A stretch of DNA of 64,000 nt from Hymenobacter properus (GCF_015694735.1 NZ_JADQDP010000002.1:558001-622000), one strand, 5' to 3'; positions 1 to 10,647 are shown, counted from the first letter of the stretch. Notes: generated by a model not told the origin, from the letters alone. A program made the numbers and translations.

Positions 1-546
1 CACGGGTTTGCCACCGACGAGCCGCTGAAGAGCGGCGACATCATCTCGGTGGACTGCGGGGTGTTGCTGAATGGCTACCATTCAGATAGTGCTTACACCT
101 ATCCAATCGGGGAGGTGGCGCCGGAAGTGCTGACGCTGCTCAAGGAAACAAAAGCGGCGCTGTACAAAGGCATTGAACAAGCCGTGAGCGGCAACCGCGT
201 GGGCGACATCAGCTACGCCATCCAGAACCATGTAAGCCGGTTGGGCTATGGGGTGGTGCGCGAGTTGGTTGGCCACGGAGTTGGCGCGGAGCTACACGAA
301 AAGCCCGAGGTGCCGAACTACGGCAAGCGGGGTTCCGGGCCGCTCTTGCAAACGGGTTTGACATTGGCCATTGAGCCGATGGTGAACCTGGGTAAGAAGG
401 ACGTGGTGCAGGAGGCGGATGGCTGGACCATACGTACCAAGGACCGCAAGCCCTCGGCGCACTTCGAGCACACCGTAGTAGTTAGAAAAGAGAAGGCAGA
501 AATTCTGACCTCTTTTGAATACATCGAAAAAGCATTGCAGCAGTAG
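1..546 (+). CDS. map: Type I methionine aminopeptidase, 3' part
   Basis: Removes the initiator methionine from nascent proteins in the cytoplasm. The reading frame is open from base 1, so the gene starts before the window; 181 residues are visible. All five expected metal ligands of the type I family can be seen: Asp in ISVDCG (about residue 18 here), Asp in HSDSAYT, His in GHGVG, Glu in LAIEPMV, and Glu in HFEHTVV near the end. The two Asp are separated by the usual short loop. It lies 5 bp upstream of infA in the ribosomal protein cluster, where map is commonly found. The N-terminal substrate-pocket part is outside the window. Confidence 0.95.
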   Translation, partial: HGFATDEPLKSGDIISVDCGVLLNGYHSDSAYTYPIGEVAPEVLTLLKETKAALYKGIEQAVSGNRVGDISYAIQNHVSRLGYGVVRELVGHGVGAELHEKPEVPNYGKRGSGPLLQTGLTLAIEPMVNLGKKDVVQEADGWTIRTKDRKPSAHFEHTVVVRKEKAEILTSFEYIEKALQQ

Positions 547-551
547 CCCTT

Positions 552-770
552 ATGGCAAAACAAGCCTCGATTGAGCAGGACGGTACCATCCTCGAAGCCC
601 TTTCCAACGCCATGTTCCGCGTGGAGCTGGAAAATGGCCACCAGCTGATTGCCCACATCTCGGGCAAGATGCGGATGCACTACATCAAGATTCTGCCCGG
701 CGACAAGGTGAAACTGGAAATGTCGCCCTACGACTTGTCGAAGGGCCGGATTAAGTATCGTTATAAATAA
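552..770 (+). CDS. infA: Translation initiation factor IF-1
   Basis: A 72-residue protein, the standard IF-1 length, forming a single S1-like OB fold that binds the 30S A site during initiation. The sequence runs [11 protein letters not shown]...LENGHQL...[18 protein letters not shown]..., with the family's conserved core and basic C-terminal tail. It starts 5 bp after the map stop and precedes rpmJ by 21 bp, so all three are probably cotranscribed. Confidence 0.97.
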   Translation: MAKQASIEQDGTILEALSNAMFRVELENGHQLIAHISGKMRMHYIKILPGDKVKLEMSPYDLSKGRIKYRYK

Positions 771-791
771 ACCCGTTTCCCTTCACAGGTC

Positions 792-908
792 ATGAAAGTA
801 AAAACCTCGGTGAAAAAGCGTAGCGTGGACTGCAAACTGGTCCGCCGTAATGGCAAGCTCTACGTCATCAACAAGAAGAACCCCCGCTTCAAGCAGCGTC
901 AGGGTTAA
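792..908 (+). CDS. rpmJ: 50S ribosomal protein L36
   Basis: A 38-residue ORF beginning [11 protein letters not shown] and ending PRFKQRQG. The length, high Lys/Arg content and order infA-rpmJ-rpsM identify L36. Where the zinc-binding family has a CxxC and a Cys/His pair, this protein shows only one Cys (DCKLVRR), with [14 protein letters not shown] at the second site. That fits the zinc-free form of L36. A gap of 111 bp without any other gene follows before rpsM. Confidence 0.95.
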   Translation: MKVKTSVKKRSVDCKLVRRNGKLYVINKKNPRFKQRQG

Positions 909-1019
909 TTCAATTTTTAGAATCCCGGAACCTTGGGTACTGAGCAGGGAGTTAAGCACTTCCCGCCCGCCTTCCAAGCAGTTGCCGGGTTTCTGTCCGC
1001 AAACACATAACCACACACA

Positions 1020-1397
1020 ATGGCTCGTATCGCAGGGGTTGATATCCCGGACAACAAGCGCGGCGAAATTTCGCTGACCTACATCTTCGGCATCGGCCGG
1101 AGCAACGCCAGCAAGATTCTGGTAAAAGCTGGCGTCGACGTCAACAAGAAGGTGAAGGACTGGACCGACGAGGAGTCGGGTGCCATCCGCGCCATCATTG
1201 CCGCCGAGCACAAGACCGAAGGCGTGCTGCGCTCGGAAGTAACGACGAACATCAAGCGTTTGATGGACATCGGTTGCTACCGTGGTCTGCGTCACCGCAA
1301 AGGCCTGCCGGTTCGTGGTCAGCGCACCAAGAACAACTCGCGTACCCGCAAGGGCAAGCGCAAAACGGTGGCCGGCAAGAAGAAGGCAACGAAATAA
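1020..1397 (+). CDS. rpsM: 30S ribosomal protein S13
   Basis: A 125-residue protein of the 30S head that contacts 16S rRNA and helps form the intersubunit bridge. It starts [14 protein letters not shown], has the helix-two-turn-helix segment ([12 protein letters not shown], residues about 21-32) and the [15 protein letters not shown] signature near residue 90. The C-terminal tail is very Lys/Arg-rich. It sits in the conserved order rpmJ-rpsM-rpsK-rpsD-rpoA-rplQ. Confidence 0.98.
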   Translation: MARIAGVDIPDNKRGEISLTYIFGIGRSNASKILVKAGVDVNKKVKDWTDEESGAIRAIIAAEHKTEGVLRSEVTTNIKRLMDIGCYRGLRHRKGLPVRGQRTKNNSRTRKGKRKTVAGKKKATK

Positions 1398-1484
1398 ACT
1401 TAACCGGGAATCGGCGCTGGCTCTGGCGAGTAGCATACTCGCGCAGCCAGCGCCAACACCTCCCGCATTTTTTGCGATAACCAA

Positions 1485-1877
1485 ATGGCACAAAAAAGAA
1501 AAGACAAAGCCAAGAAGCGCGTTGTCGTGGTGGAGCAGGTGGGCCAGGTACACATCCGTGCCTCGTTCAACAACATCATCATCTCCATCACCAACAACAA
1601 CGGTCAAGTTATTTCGTGGGCTTCGGCCGGCAAAATGGGCTTCCGTGGTTCGAAGAAAAATACGCCCTACGCCGCTCAAATGGCGATGAGCGACTGCGGC
1701 AAAGTGGCCCACGACCTGGGCATGCGCAAAGCCGAAGTATTCGTGAAAGGCCCGGGTGCGGGCCGTGAGTCGGCCATCCGCGCCCTCGGCAACGTGGGCA
1801 TTGAGGTGACCACCATCCGCGACGTAACGCCGCTGCCCCACAACGGCTGCCGCCCCCCCAAGCGTCGTCGCGTTTAG
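1485..1877 (+). CDS. rpsK: 30S ribosomal protein S11
   Basis: A 130-residue platform protein of the 30S subunit. Recognised from [16 protein letters not shown] (residues about 22-37), [16 protein letters not shown], and the C-terminal [18 protein letters not shown]. The length is normal for S11. It follows rpsM after 87 bp and precedes rpsD by 26 bp. Confidence 0.98.
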   Translation: MAQKRKDKAKKRVVVVEQVGQVHIRASFNNIIISITNNNGQVISWASAGKMGFRGSKKNTPYAAQMAMSDCGKVAHDLGMRKAEVFVKGPGAGRESAIRALGNVGIEVTTIRDVTPLPHNGCRPPKRRRV

Positions 1878-1903
1878 TTTTTCACTTCAGTTAGGATAAT
1901 CAA

Positions 1904-2509
1904 ATGGCACGTTATACCGGCCCTACCTCAAAAATTGCCCGTCGCTTCAACGAGCCGATTTTCGGCCCGAGCAAGGCGCTCAACAAGAAAGCATATCCTC
2001 CGGGCCAGCACGGCCGCGGCCGCCGCAAGAAGCAGTCGGAATACGCCGTGCAGCTGATGGAGAAGCAGAAGGTGAAGTACATGTACGGCATGTTGGAGAA
2101 GCAATTCGAAAACCTGTTCCACAAGGCTGCTACCATGCCCGGCATCACCGGCGACAACCTGCTCGCACTGCTGGAAGCCCGTCTGGACAACACCGTGTAC
2201 CGTTTGGGCATCGCCTCGACGCGTCGCGCGGCTCGTCAGCTGGTGGGCCACAAGCACATCACCGTGAACGGTGAAGTGGTGAACATCCCTTCGTACCACC
2301 TGCGTCCCGGCGACATTGTGGCCGTGCGTGAGAAGTCGAAGTCGCTGGAAGCCATCACCACGAGCCTGTCGGTTCGCAACTCGCGCCAGTTCTCGTGGCT
2401 GGAGTGGGACGGCAAGGAGCTGGCTGGCAAATTCACCAACGCTCCTTCGCGTGACCTGATTCCGGAGAAAATCACGGAGCAGCTCATCGTCGAACTGTAT
2501 TCGAAGTAA
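1904..2509 (+). CDS. rpsD: 30S ribosomal protein S4
   Basis: A 201-residue primary 16S rRNA-binding protein that nucleates 30S assembly. The S4-type RNA-binding domain is at about residues 92-155 ([34 protein letters not shown]). The N-terminal part, [15 protein letters not shown], carries no cysteine cluster, so this is the zinc-free form. A perfect GC-rich hairpin follows within 17 bp of the stop, between rpsD and rpoA. Confidence 0.98.
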   Translation: MARYTGPTSKIARRFNEPIFGPSKALNKKAYPPGQHGRGRRKKQSEYAVQLMEKQKVKYMYGMLEKQFENLFHKAATMPGITGDNLLALLEARLDNTVYRLGIASTRRAARQLVGHKHITVNGEVVNIPSYHLRPGDIVAVREKSKSLEAITTSLSVRNSRQFSWLEWDGKELAGKFTNAPSRDLIPEKITEQLIVELYSK

Positions 2510-2525
2510 ATAGCGCTACTGGTAG

Positions 2526-2550
2526 CGGCCCGGCAATTTGCCGGGCCGCA
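2526..2550 (+). terminator. GC-rich hairpin between rpsD and rpoA
   Basis: The sequence gcggcccggcaa / ttgccgggccgc gives 12-bp perfect arms with almost no loop. No uninterrupted T-run follows directly (acttgtgcttatac), so full termination is doubtful. It could instead be a processing or partial-readthrough site that sets rpoA expression apart from the ribosomal protein genes. Confidence 0.5.
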
Positions 2551-2599
2551 CTTGTGCTTATACTTCACCAACTTTTTTTACATTTTTTACGCCCCACAT

Positions 2600-3589
2600 A
2601 TGTCAATCTTAGCTTTTCAGATGCCGGAGAAAGTGGTGATGGAGAAATCCGACGACTTCACCGGGACGTTTGAATTTAAGCCGCTCGAGAAGGGCTACGG
2701 CGTCACCATCGGCAATGCGCTGCGTCGCATTCTGTTGTCGTCGCTGGAGGGTTTCGCCATCACTTCGGTGCGCACCAACAGCGTGCTGCACGAGTTTTCG
2801 ACCATCGAAGGCGTGATTGAGGACATGTCCGAAATCATCCTGAACCTGAAGATGGTCCGCTTCAAGAAGGTGAGCGACGCCATCTCGGATAAAATTACGG
2901 TGCGCGTGAAAGGCCAGGATACCTTCTCGGGCGCTGATATTGCCAAGTTCGCCAGCGGGTTCGAGGTGCTGAACCCCGACCACGTAATTGCTCACCTCGA
3001 CCCCAGCGTGGAGCTGGAGATGGAGCTGACGATTGCCCGGGGCCGCGGCTACGTGCCCGCCGACGAGAACAAGCCGGCTGACCAGGTTTTCGGTCAGATT
3101 GCCATCGATGCTATCTACACGCCCATCAAGAACGTGAAGTACAGCATCGAGAACACCCGCGTGGAGCAGAAGACCGACTATGAGAAGCTCGTTATCGAGA
3201 TTCAAACCGACGGTTCGATTCACCCGGAGGACGCGCTGAAAGGTGCGGCCAACATCCTCATTCAGCACTTCATGCTGTTCTCGGACAACACGATGACCCT
3301 AGAGGGCCCGCGCGTGACCGAAGACGAGCCGATTGATGAGGAAACCATGCAGATGCGCAAGATGCTCAAGACTCCCCTGGAGGATATGGAGCTCAGCGTA
3401 CGCGCTAAAAACTGCCTGAAGGCGGCCGACATCAAGACGATGGGTGAGCTAGTGCAGCTCGAAATCGCCGACATGATGAAGTTCCGCAACTTCGGTAAGA
3501 AGAGCCTCACCGAACTCGAAAACCTCGTGGAAGAGCGTGGCCTGGAGTTCGGCATGGACCTGAGCAAGTACCGGCTCGACGAAGAATAG
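2600..3589 (+). CDS. rpoA: DNA-directed RNA polymerase subunit alpha
   Basis: A 329-residue scaffold subunit of RNA polymerase. The N-terminal assembly domain (about residues 10-230) has [19 protein letters not shown]. The C-terminal DNA-binding domain (about 255-320) has [18 protein letters not shown] and [13 protein letters not shown]. The frame is open further upstream (2552), but ATG at 2600 gives the normal family N terminus [12 protein letters not shown]; the extra 16 residues would be Phe/Tyr-rich leader. Hairpins lie before (2526) and after (3598) the gene. Confidence 0.97.
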   Translation: MSILAFQMPEKVVMEKSDDFTGTFEFKPLEKGYGVTIGNALRRILLSSLEGFAITSVRTNSVLHEFSTIEGVIEDMSEIILNLKMVRFKKVSDAISDKITVRVKGQDTFSGADIAKFASGFEVLNPDHVIAHLDPSVELEMELTIARGRGYVPADENKPADQVFGQIAIDAIYTPIKNVKYSIENTRVEQKTDYEKLVIEIQTDGSIHPEDALKGAANILIQHFMLFSDNTMTLEGPRVTEDEPIDEETMQMRKMLKTPLEDMELSVRAKNCLKAADIKTMGELVQLEIADMMKFRNFGKKSLTELENLVEERGLEFGMDLSKYRLDEE

Positions 3590-3597
3590 AATACTAG

Positions 3598-3661
3598 TGT
3601 GGAGATGTGAAAATGTGAAAAGATGAGCTTCGGGCTCGGTTTTCAACTTCACATCTCCACA
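3598..3661 (+). terminator. Hairpin between rpoA and rplQ
   Basis: Perfect 14-bp arms tgtggagatgtgaa (3598-3611) and ttcacatctccaca (3648-3661) enclose a 36-nt loop and are followed by ttcttttta. This resembles an intrinsic terminator or attenuator. rplQ then starts 120 bp downstream, which is unusually far for the alpha operon. Confidence 0.6.
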
Positions 3662-3781
3662 TTCTTTTTACATACATTTCTCACATTTTATTCACAGTGT
3701 GCCCCAGGGGCAGCGGTTCTAATGAGGCCATGAGGCCCGCCGTGGTCGCCGCCCGCAAGCACACATTTTTTCAAACGACCA

Positions 3782-4387
3782 ATGCGTCACGGAAGAAAAG
3801 TTAACCAACTGGGCCGGACTACCGCCCACCGCCACGCCATGTTGTCGAACATGGCTTCGTCGCTCATCCTGCACAAGCGTCTGACGACGACTGTGGCTAA
3901 AGCCAAAGCCCTGCGCAAGTACGTGGAGCCGATGCTGACCAAGTCGAAGGAAGACACGACGCACTCGCGCCGCATGGTGTTCTCGGCCCTACAAAACAAG
4001 GAGTCGATTAAGGAACTGTTCGGTACGATTTCGGGCAAAATTGCTAACCGTCCCGGTGGCTACACCCGCATCCTGAAGCTGAGCGACAGCCGTCTGGGCG
4101 ACAACGCCGATATGTGCATCATCGAGTTGGTGGACTTCAACGAGACCCTGCTCGAGTCGAAGCAGGCTGCTGCCGAGAAGACCACGACGACCCGTCGTTC
4201 GCGTCGCGGTGGCAAGAAGGCTACGGATGCTACCAACGAAGCTGGTACTTCGGCTACCGAAGTATCGGGTGAGGCTGTGGCTCCGAACGCAGTAGTTGAG
4301 CAGTCGGCTCCGGCTGACACGGCTACCGAAACGGTAAAAGACGGCGAAAGCCGCGAAGAAGCTAAGGCTGACGAAGCCGGTGCTTAA
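3782..4387 (+). CDS. rplQ: 50S ribosomal protein L17 with long C-terminal tail
   Basis: Residues 1-120 are typical L17: [66 protein letters not shown]. After about residue 122 the protein continues with roughly 80 residues of low complexity, first basic ([13 protein letters not shown]) and then Ala/Glu/Thr-rich and acidic ([10 protein letters not shown]). Extended L17 tails are common in Bacteroidota; their role is not evident from sequence. A strong terminator ends the cluster 25 bp downstream. Confidence 0.97.
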   Translation: MRHGRKVNQLGRTTAHRHAMLSNMASSLILHKRLTTTVAKAKALRKYVEPMLTKSKEDTTHSRRMVFSALQNKESIKELFGTISGKIANRPGGYTRILKLSDSRLGDNADMCIIELVDFNETLLESKQAAAEKTTTTRRSRRGGKKATDATNEAGTSATEVSGEAVAPNAVVEQSAPADTATETVKDGESREEAKADEAGA

Positions 4388-4412
4388 TTCGTAGCAGTTG
4401 CTGCTGATTTGG

Positions 4413-4440
4413 AAGGGACGCTCCGTTGGGGCGTCCCTTT
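4413..4440 (+). terminator. Terminator after rplQ
   Basis: The sequence aagggacgc-tccgttgggg-gcgtccctt has 9-bp arms and ends in ttt. It lies 25 bp after the L17 stop and closes the ribosomal protein cluster. Confidence 0.8.
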
Positions 4441-4490
4441 CTGCGTTTATTTACTCAAGCTTATCTAAACCTTAACTGCAAGCAATCGAG

Positions 4491-5120
4491 ATGAAATTCA
4501 TAGCTATAGTCATCGCATTGATGGGTAGTGTAATGCTATGGTCGTGTCAAGTGAATCCGAGGTTTAGTAAGCTACCAGTGAAGGAGCAGCAGGCACTCAC
4601 GCCTCCAATTGGTTTAGCTGGGCAACTGGCTGCAGGCGAAGGGCAGGTACAGAATTTGGCACCCGTGGCATCGGCTGATAAAATCAGGATTTATAAGATG
4701 ACGTCGGGCTTTGTAAAGGAATACATTGATAAAAGTCCCAATCGGTTTACGCATCTGTACATCTACGCTAGCTTTTGCAAGCCGTGCGTAGCCGAGATGC
4801 CAGCTACCCTGCAGCTACATACCACCTAATTGGTTAGTACCGAGAATTGGGGTGATTTGGAACGCATAAAGTCCTTTCTGTACCGCAATAAGGTTTTTGC
4901 TCCGACTTATATTTTAGACTTAAACCGGTATGGGGACGAGTATATCGGACTCCGCAGACAGCAGAAGTTTATCGAGGAAATTTATCCCGGTCACCCCGAA
5001 ATAGTTGGGTTTCCAACCCACCTCATTTTGGATAAGCAACACAAGGTGCTTTTCGCCGCAACAGGAGCTCGTAAGTTCAATGCGGCGGTATTGGACTCGG
5101 TAATGCTGGCCAACCGTTGA
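4491..5120 (+). pseudogene. TlpA/thioredoxin-like lipoprotein split by in-frame stop
   Basis: Two pieces lie in the same frame, 4491-4829 and 4830-5120, separated only by a TAA at 4827-4829. Piece 1 has a lipoprotein signal (MKFIAIVIALMGSVMLWSC, Cys about 19) and the redox motif FCKPCVAEMP. Piece 2 continues directly with LVSTENWGDLERIKSFL and the cis-Pro region GFPTHLIL, as expected for the second half of a TlpA-like fold. About 14 residues separate the CxxC from LVSTEN, somewhat fewer than I expect in this family, so a small deletion may accompany the stop. Codon use is clearly AT-richer than in neighbouring genes. A sequencing error is possible. The TTG at 4830 could in principle restart translation, but the product would lack both cysteines. 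Confidence 0.7.
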
Positions 5121-5156
5121 TGACACCGCAAAGGCGGCATTTGCGGGCGACAGGCG

Positions 5157-5164
5157 TAAGTTTG
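5157..5164 (+). promoter_or_regulatory. Putative -7 promoter element of eno
   Basis: TAAGTTTG matches the Bacteroidota -7 consensus TAnnTTTG exactly and ends 26 bp before the eno ATG. The TTTG at 5140-5143 is too close (13 bp) to be a well-spaced -33 element. Confidence 0.45.
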
Positions 5165-5187
5165 CGGCGAACCAATCCCTATCTTAA

Positions 5188-6462
<1,275 letters not shown>

Positions 6463-6484
6463 CTCTGCTGAGGCTTAGTTGAAT

Positions 6485-6520
6485 AAAAGGCCAATTCTGC
6501 GCTAGTGGAATTGGCCTTTT
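6485..6520 (+). terminator. Terminator after eno
   Basis: Perfect 12-bp arms aaaaggccaatt and aattggcctttt with a 12-nt loop lie 22 bp after the eno stop. The symmetric A- and T-ends would let it work in both directions. Confidence 0.85.
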
Positions 6521-6537
6521 GTATTACCTTTATCCCA

Positions 6538-6852
6538 ATGAATCTACCTCATTTCATTAGCCCGGTGTTTCGGGTGTTGCGCAGCTTTTATTTTCTCACC
6601 GGCATGGGCTTCCTGGTTTGGATGCTGGTGTTCGATGCCAACGATTTGGGCAAGCAGTTCGACATCTACCGCAAGTGGCAGGAACTGCGCAACGAGAAGC
6701 AATACTACCTCGACAACATTGAGGTGGTGAAGAAGGACCGGGCTGAGCTGATGAGCTCGCCGGCCTTGCTGGAAAAGTTTGCCCGGGAGAAATACCTCAT
6801 GAAACGTCCCGGTGAGGACGTGTTCGTGTTGGTGCCCCAAAACGATAACTAA
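6538..6852 (+). CDS. DivIC/FtsB-like septum formation protein
   Basis: A 104-residue single-pass membrane protein. It has a short N-terminal cytoplasmic part, one transmembrane segment (about residues 12-31, FYFLTGMGFLVWMLVFDAND), and then a charged coiled-coil stretch (about 35-80, YRKWQELRNEKQYYLDNIE). It ends with the family-like LLEKFAREKYLMKRPGEDVFVL. DivIC/FtsB proteins bridge divisome partners at the septum. ATG at 6538 was preferred because the upstream TTG extension would overlap the eno terminator. The position directly after eno is typical for Bacteroidota. Confidence 0.88.
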   Translation: MNLPHFISPVFRVLRSFYFLTGMGFLVWMLVFDANDLGKQFDIYRKWQELRNEKQYYLDNIEVVKKDRAELMSSPALLEKFAREKYLMKRPGEDVFVLVPQNDN

Positions 6853-6858
6853 ATAGCG

Positions 6859-6914
6859 AAACCAAGCTGTCGAGGCAACCACTGCTTGCAGGGGCCGCGA
6901 TGGCTTGGTTTTTT
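6859..6914 (+). terminator. Terminator after the DivIC-like gene
   Basis: Arms aaaccaagc (6859-6867) and gcttggttt (6903-6911) with further T residues follow the DivIC-like stop. The 35-nt loop contains a smaller imperfect stem. It ends about 40 bp before the start of the CARDB protein. Confidence 0.6.
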
Positions 6915-6952
6915 CGTTTTACTATTCATGCTTTTTTCATCAATTTCTTCAT

Positions 6953-9900
6953 ATGGAACAAAACTACCGTTTGTTTTTTAAGGGTAATGCGTGGATGGTG
7001 GTGCTGGTGGCGGTGCTTTGCTGGAGCCAGGCAACACGGGCCCAAACGTATAATTTGCCCAGCACAGGCCTCACGTCGGTGACAACCTGCTCGGGAACGC
7101 TGTATGACGACGGCGGTGTGGCGAATAACTACTCCTCGAATGCTTTTGGTGGTACCACGCTGGTGCCCTCCACGGCTGGCAACAAGATTCGGCTGCAGTT
7201 CTCGACGTTCAACGTCGACCCTTACTACGACGTGGTGCGAGTGTACGACGGCAGTTCGACCTCGGCCCCGCTGATTGGCGAGTATTCCAACTACAACCAG
7301 CCGCCGGCTTCGCTGTATGCCACCAACGCAGCGGGTACGCTCACGGTGGTGCTGCAAAGCGACGGCTACTACACGCTGAGCGGCTTCGCGGCTTCCATTG
7401 CCTGCGTGACGAGCGTGCCGCTGGCCGACCTGGCCGTGCAGGGCGCTTCGGTAAGTCCGCTGAGCACGGTGGCCGGCAACCCGGTTTCGCTGAGCTGCTC
7501 TATTTACAACATCGGGGCGGGCACGGCGGCCAGCAGCAACGTGGGCTACTATTTCTCGACGGATGCCACGCTGGATGCCAGCGACGTGCTGCTAAACTTC
7601 TCGACGGGCTACGCGCTGAACCCGGGCCTGAGCTCCTACCGCTCGGCCACGGCCACCATTCCGGCGGGCACTGCGCCCGGCAACTACTACATCCTGTTTG
7701 TGGGCGACTACCAAAGCCAGGTGACGGAAAGCAACGAGAACAACAACGTGGCGGCGGTGAACGTGACGGTGGTGGCCCCGAGCATCGACCTGACCATTCA
7801 GCAGGCCGCGGTGTCGCCGCTGACTACGGCTGTGGGCACGCCCATCAACATGAACTGCTACATTCAGAACACGGGCAACGCGGTATCGCCCAGCAGCAGC
7901 GTGGGCTTTTACCTCTCTACCAACGCTACACTGGACGCCAGCGACGTGCTGCTGACCTCGCAGTACGGCGGCGCGCTCACGACGACGTATTCGTCGGCGC
8001 GCTACGGCACGGCGGCCATTCCCACGGGCCTCACGCCCGGCACCTACTACATTCTGTTTGTGGCCGACTACCAGAACCAGGTAAGCGAAACCAATGAAAC
8101 CAACAACGTGGCTTCGGTGGCCATCACGGTAGCGCCTCCGGGCGTGGACCTGGTGGTGCAGCAGGAATCGCTGTATCCATATTCAGGCGCGGCCGGCAGC
8201 ACGGTTCAGGCTTCGGCCTCGATTTACAACCAAGGCAACGTGATGGCTACGAGCAGCAACATGGGCTTCTATCTATCGACGAATACCACGCTGGACGCCA
8301 GCGACGTGCTACTGTACACGGCCACGGGCAGCGCCCTGAGCGCCAACCTGGCGTCGTACCGCTCGGGCTACCTCACCATTCCGGCGGGCACTGCGCCCGG
8401 CACCTACTACATCCTGTTTGCGGCCGACCCCACCAACCTGGTGAGCGAAACCAACGAGACCAACAACGTGCGCAGCCTGCCTTTCACGGTGCTTGCGCCC
8501 ACAATTGATTTGTCGGTGTCGTCGGTGTATGTGTCGCCAAACACCGTGGCAGCGGGTGGTTCGGCCAATGCCTCGGCCTACCTATACAACCAAGGCAACG
8601 CGCCAGCCAGTCCGGCCAACCTGAGCTTCTACTTGTCGACCAATACCACGTTCGATGCCAGCGACGTGCTGGTGGGCAACCAGAACACGGCCTCGCTGGC
8701 AGGCGGCAACTATGCCAGTATTTATTCCAACATCACGGTGCCCGCTGGTACGGCTTCGGGTACTTACTACCTGCTGTTTGTAGCCGACCCTACGAACCTG
8801 GTGGCGGAAACCAACGAGAACAACAACGTGGCCTACACCACCCTGACGGTGACGGCTCCGGGCATTGACCTGCAGGTGAGCCAGGCTTACTCCTCGCCTT
8901 ACCTGGTGGGCGTGGGCGGGTCAATTGGAATGACTTCCTACATCTACAACGCGGGCACGCTGACATCGCCGAGCAGCACCATGGGGTACTACCTCTCGAC
9001 CAACGCCGTGCTGGATGCCAGCGATGTGCTGCTGACGACTGTGCCGGGCGCTGCCCTGGGGGCCAATTTGAGTTCTTATCGAACGGCCAATGCCATCATT
9101 CCGGCGAGCACCGCCCCGGGCTTCTACTACATATTGTTCGTGGCCGACCCCGCCAATGCGGTGAGTGAAACCAACGAGAACAACAACCTGGCGTTTACCA
9201 CGATTCAGTTAACCGTGCCGTTCATCGACCTGCAGATGACGCAGCTTTATCTGGGCAGCAACTCCATGTCGCCGGGGGGGACGATGACGGTTAACTCGTC
9301 GGTTTACAACGCCGGCAACACCAATTCGCCGAGCAGCAACGTGGGCTACTACCTTTCGACCAACGCGATATTGGATGCCAGCGACGTGCTGCTCACCACC
9401 ACTACCGGCGGTGTGTTGGGCAGCAACCAATACAACACGTCCAGCGGCACGGTCACGATTCCGACCGGCACCACGGCGGGCAACTACTACATGCTGGCCG
9501 TAGCCGACCCCACCAACGTGGTGAGCGAGAGCAACGAGAACAACAACGTGGCCTACTACCAATTCACGGTAACGGGGCCGTTTACGGGTACGGTGGTGCC
9601 CTACACGGGCACGAACACCATCACCACCTGCAGCACGACGGTATATGACCACGGCGGCTTTGGGCCCTACTCGGACAATGCCAACGGTACCCTCGTCATC
9701 AACCCTGGCACGGCCGCCAGTCGTGTGCAGCTGTCCTTCAACTCGTTTGCTGTGGAAACCTGCTGCGATGCCCTACGCATCTACGACGGCCCGAACGCGC
9801 AGTCGCCCTTGCTGGCCACGCTGAACTCCTTGCCCACGCTGCCCATTCAGGCCAGCCCCACCAACACGTCGGGGGCCCTGACGCTGGTATTTACCAGCGA

Positions 9901-10612
9901 TGGCAGCGTGACAGGCATGGGCTTCGACGCGACGGTGACGTGTGTGGCTGCGCCCGTGGTGCTGTCGGACCTGCTGCTGACCCAGATTGGGGCTTCGCCC
10001 TCCTCAGTGCCTGCCGGGGGCAATCTGACGCTGAGCGCCACGGTGCAGAACCAGGGGGCGGGGCCGGCCGCTACTTCGGCCGTGGGGTATTATCTCTCGA
10101 CCAACCAGACGCTGGATGCCAGCGACGTGCTGCTGGGCAGCAGCGCCGGCTCTACGCTGGCCGCTGGCAGCAGCGCTAACCGCCAATTGCTGGCAGCGAC
10201 TGTGCCCGCCGCCACCACGCCCGGCGCTTACTACGTCCTCTTCGTGGCTGACCCGCTGAACGCCGAAACAGAAAGCAACGAGAACAACAACCTCGCCGCG
10301 CTGGCCGTGACGGTAACCCGGGGCCTGGCCGCCCGCGAGCAAACGGCTGGCTACACCGTGGCCGTGGTGCCCAATCCCGTGACGAACGGCAACGTGCTGC
10401 GCGTGCAACTGAGCGGGGCCGGCACCAGTGGCACGGCCTCGGCTGACCTCTACAACACCCTCGGGCAGCGCGTGCTCACCCAAGCCATGCAACTAGGAAC
10501 GGGCCGCGTGAACCAGGCCGAACTTCCCACGCAGGGGCTGGCGACGGGCGTGTACACGCTGCGCCTCACCGGCAGCGGCCTGAGCGTGACGCGCCGGGTG
10601 GTGATTGAATAA
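6953..10612 (+). CDS. CUB/CARDB-repeat T9SS surface protein
   Basis: A 1,219-residue secreted protein. The signal peptide ends near ATRAQ. A CUB-like domain follows (about residues 40-150; CSGTLYDDGG, VRVYDG). Next come six CARDB repeats of about 119-120 residues, each opening DL.VQ...SP and containing YYLSTN.TLDASDVLL, PAGT.PG.YYILFVAD and V.ETNENNNVA. A second CUB-like domain (CSTTVYDHGG, LRIYDGPN), a seventh CARDB repeat and a C-terminal T9SS type A sorting domain (VVPNPVTNGN ... GLATGVYTLRL) follow. CARDB is an adhesion-like fold often found in cell-surface proteins. ATG at 6953 gives a proper signal peptide; the frame is open upstream to 6905. The ligand is unknown. Confidence 0.9.
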   Translation: MEQNYRLFFKGNAWMVVLVAVLCWSQATRAQTYNLPSTGLTSVTTCSGTLYDDGGVANNYSSNAFGGTTLVPSTAGNKIRLQFSTFNVDPYYDVVRVYDGSSTSAPLIGEYSNYNQPPASLYATNAAGTLTVVLQSDGYYTLSGFAASIACVTSVPLADLAVQGASVSPLSTVAGNPVSLSCSIYNIGAGTAASSNVGYYFSTDATLDASDVLLNFSTGYALNPGLSSYRSATATIPAGTAPGNYYILFVGDYQSQVTESNENNNVAAVNVTVVAPSIDLTIQQAAVSPLTTAVGTPINMNCYIQNTGNAVSPSSSVGFYLSTNATLDASDVLLTSQYGGALTTTYSSARYGTAAIPTGLTPGTYYILFVADYQNQVSETNETNNVASVAITVAPPGVDLVVQQESLYPYSGAAGSTVQASASIYNQGNVMATSSNMGFYLSTNTTLDASDVLLYTATGSALSANLASYRSGYLTIPAGTAPGTYYILFAADPTNLVSETNETNNVRSLPFTVLAPTIDLSVSSVYVSPNTVAAGGSANASAYLYNQGNAPASPANLSFYLSTNTTFDASDVLVGNQNTASLAGGNYASIYSNITVPAGTASGTYYLLFVADPTNLVAETNENNNVAYTTLTVTAPGIDLQVSQAYSSPYLVGVGGSIGMTSYIYNAGTLTSPSSTMGYYLSTNAVLDASDVLLTTVPGAALGANLSSYRTANAIIPASTAPGFYYILFVADPANAVSETNENNNLAFTTIQLTVPFIDLQMTQLYLGSNSMSPGGTMTVNSSVYNAGNTNSPSSNVGYYLSTNAILDASDVLLTTTTGGVLGSNQYNTSSGTVTIPTGTTAGNYYMLAVADPTNVVSESNENNNVAYYQFTVTGPFTGTVVPYTGTNTITTCSTTVYDHGGFGPYSDNANGTLVINPGTAASRVQLSFNSFAVETCCDALRIYDGPNAQSPLLATLNSLPTLPIQASPTNTSGALTLVFTSDGSVTGMGFDATVTCVAAPVVLSDLLLTQIGASPSSVPAGGNLTLSATVQNQGAGPAATSAVGYYLSTNQTLDASDVLLGSSAGSTLAAGSSANRQLLAATVPAATTPGAYYVLFVADPLNAETESNENNNLAALAVTVTRGLAAREQTAGYTVAVVPNPVTNGNVLRVQLSGAGTSGTASADLYNTLGQRVLTQAMQLGTGRVNQAELPTQGLATGVYTLRLTGSGLSVTRRVVIE
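7427..9580 (+). repeat. Six tandem CARDB coding repeats, about 357-360 bp period
   Basis: Repeat units begin near 7427, 7787, 8147, 8504, 8864 and 9224. A seventh unit lies apart at about 9967, after the second CUB-like domain. DNA similarity is highest over the segment coding TLDASDVLL and that coding YYILFVADP, which suggests expansion by unequal crossing-over or gene conversion within the gene. Confidence 0.85.
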
Positions 10613-10647
10613 ATGATAGGCTGAAATCGGTGCCTGCGGCACCGGAA

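Noticed and set aside
4830..5120. Independent gene starting at TTG 4830
   Set aside because: It begins directly after the stop in the same frame, lacks a signal peptide and the CxxC, and matches only the second half of a redoxin.
7427..9580. Regularly spaced repeats resembling a CRISPR array at first glance
   Set aside because: The period is about 357-360 bp and the repeats encode protein domains in frame; there are no 25-40 bp repeats with unique spacers and no cas genes.
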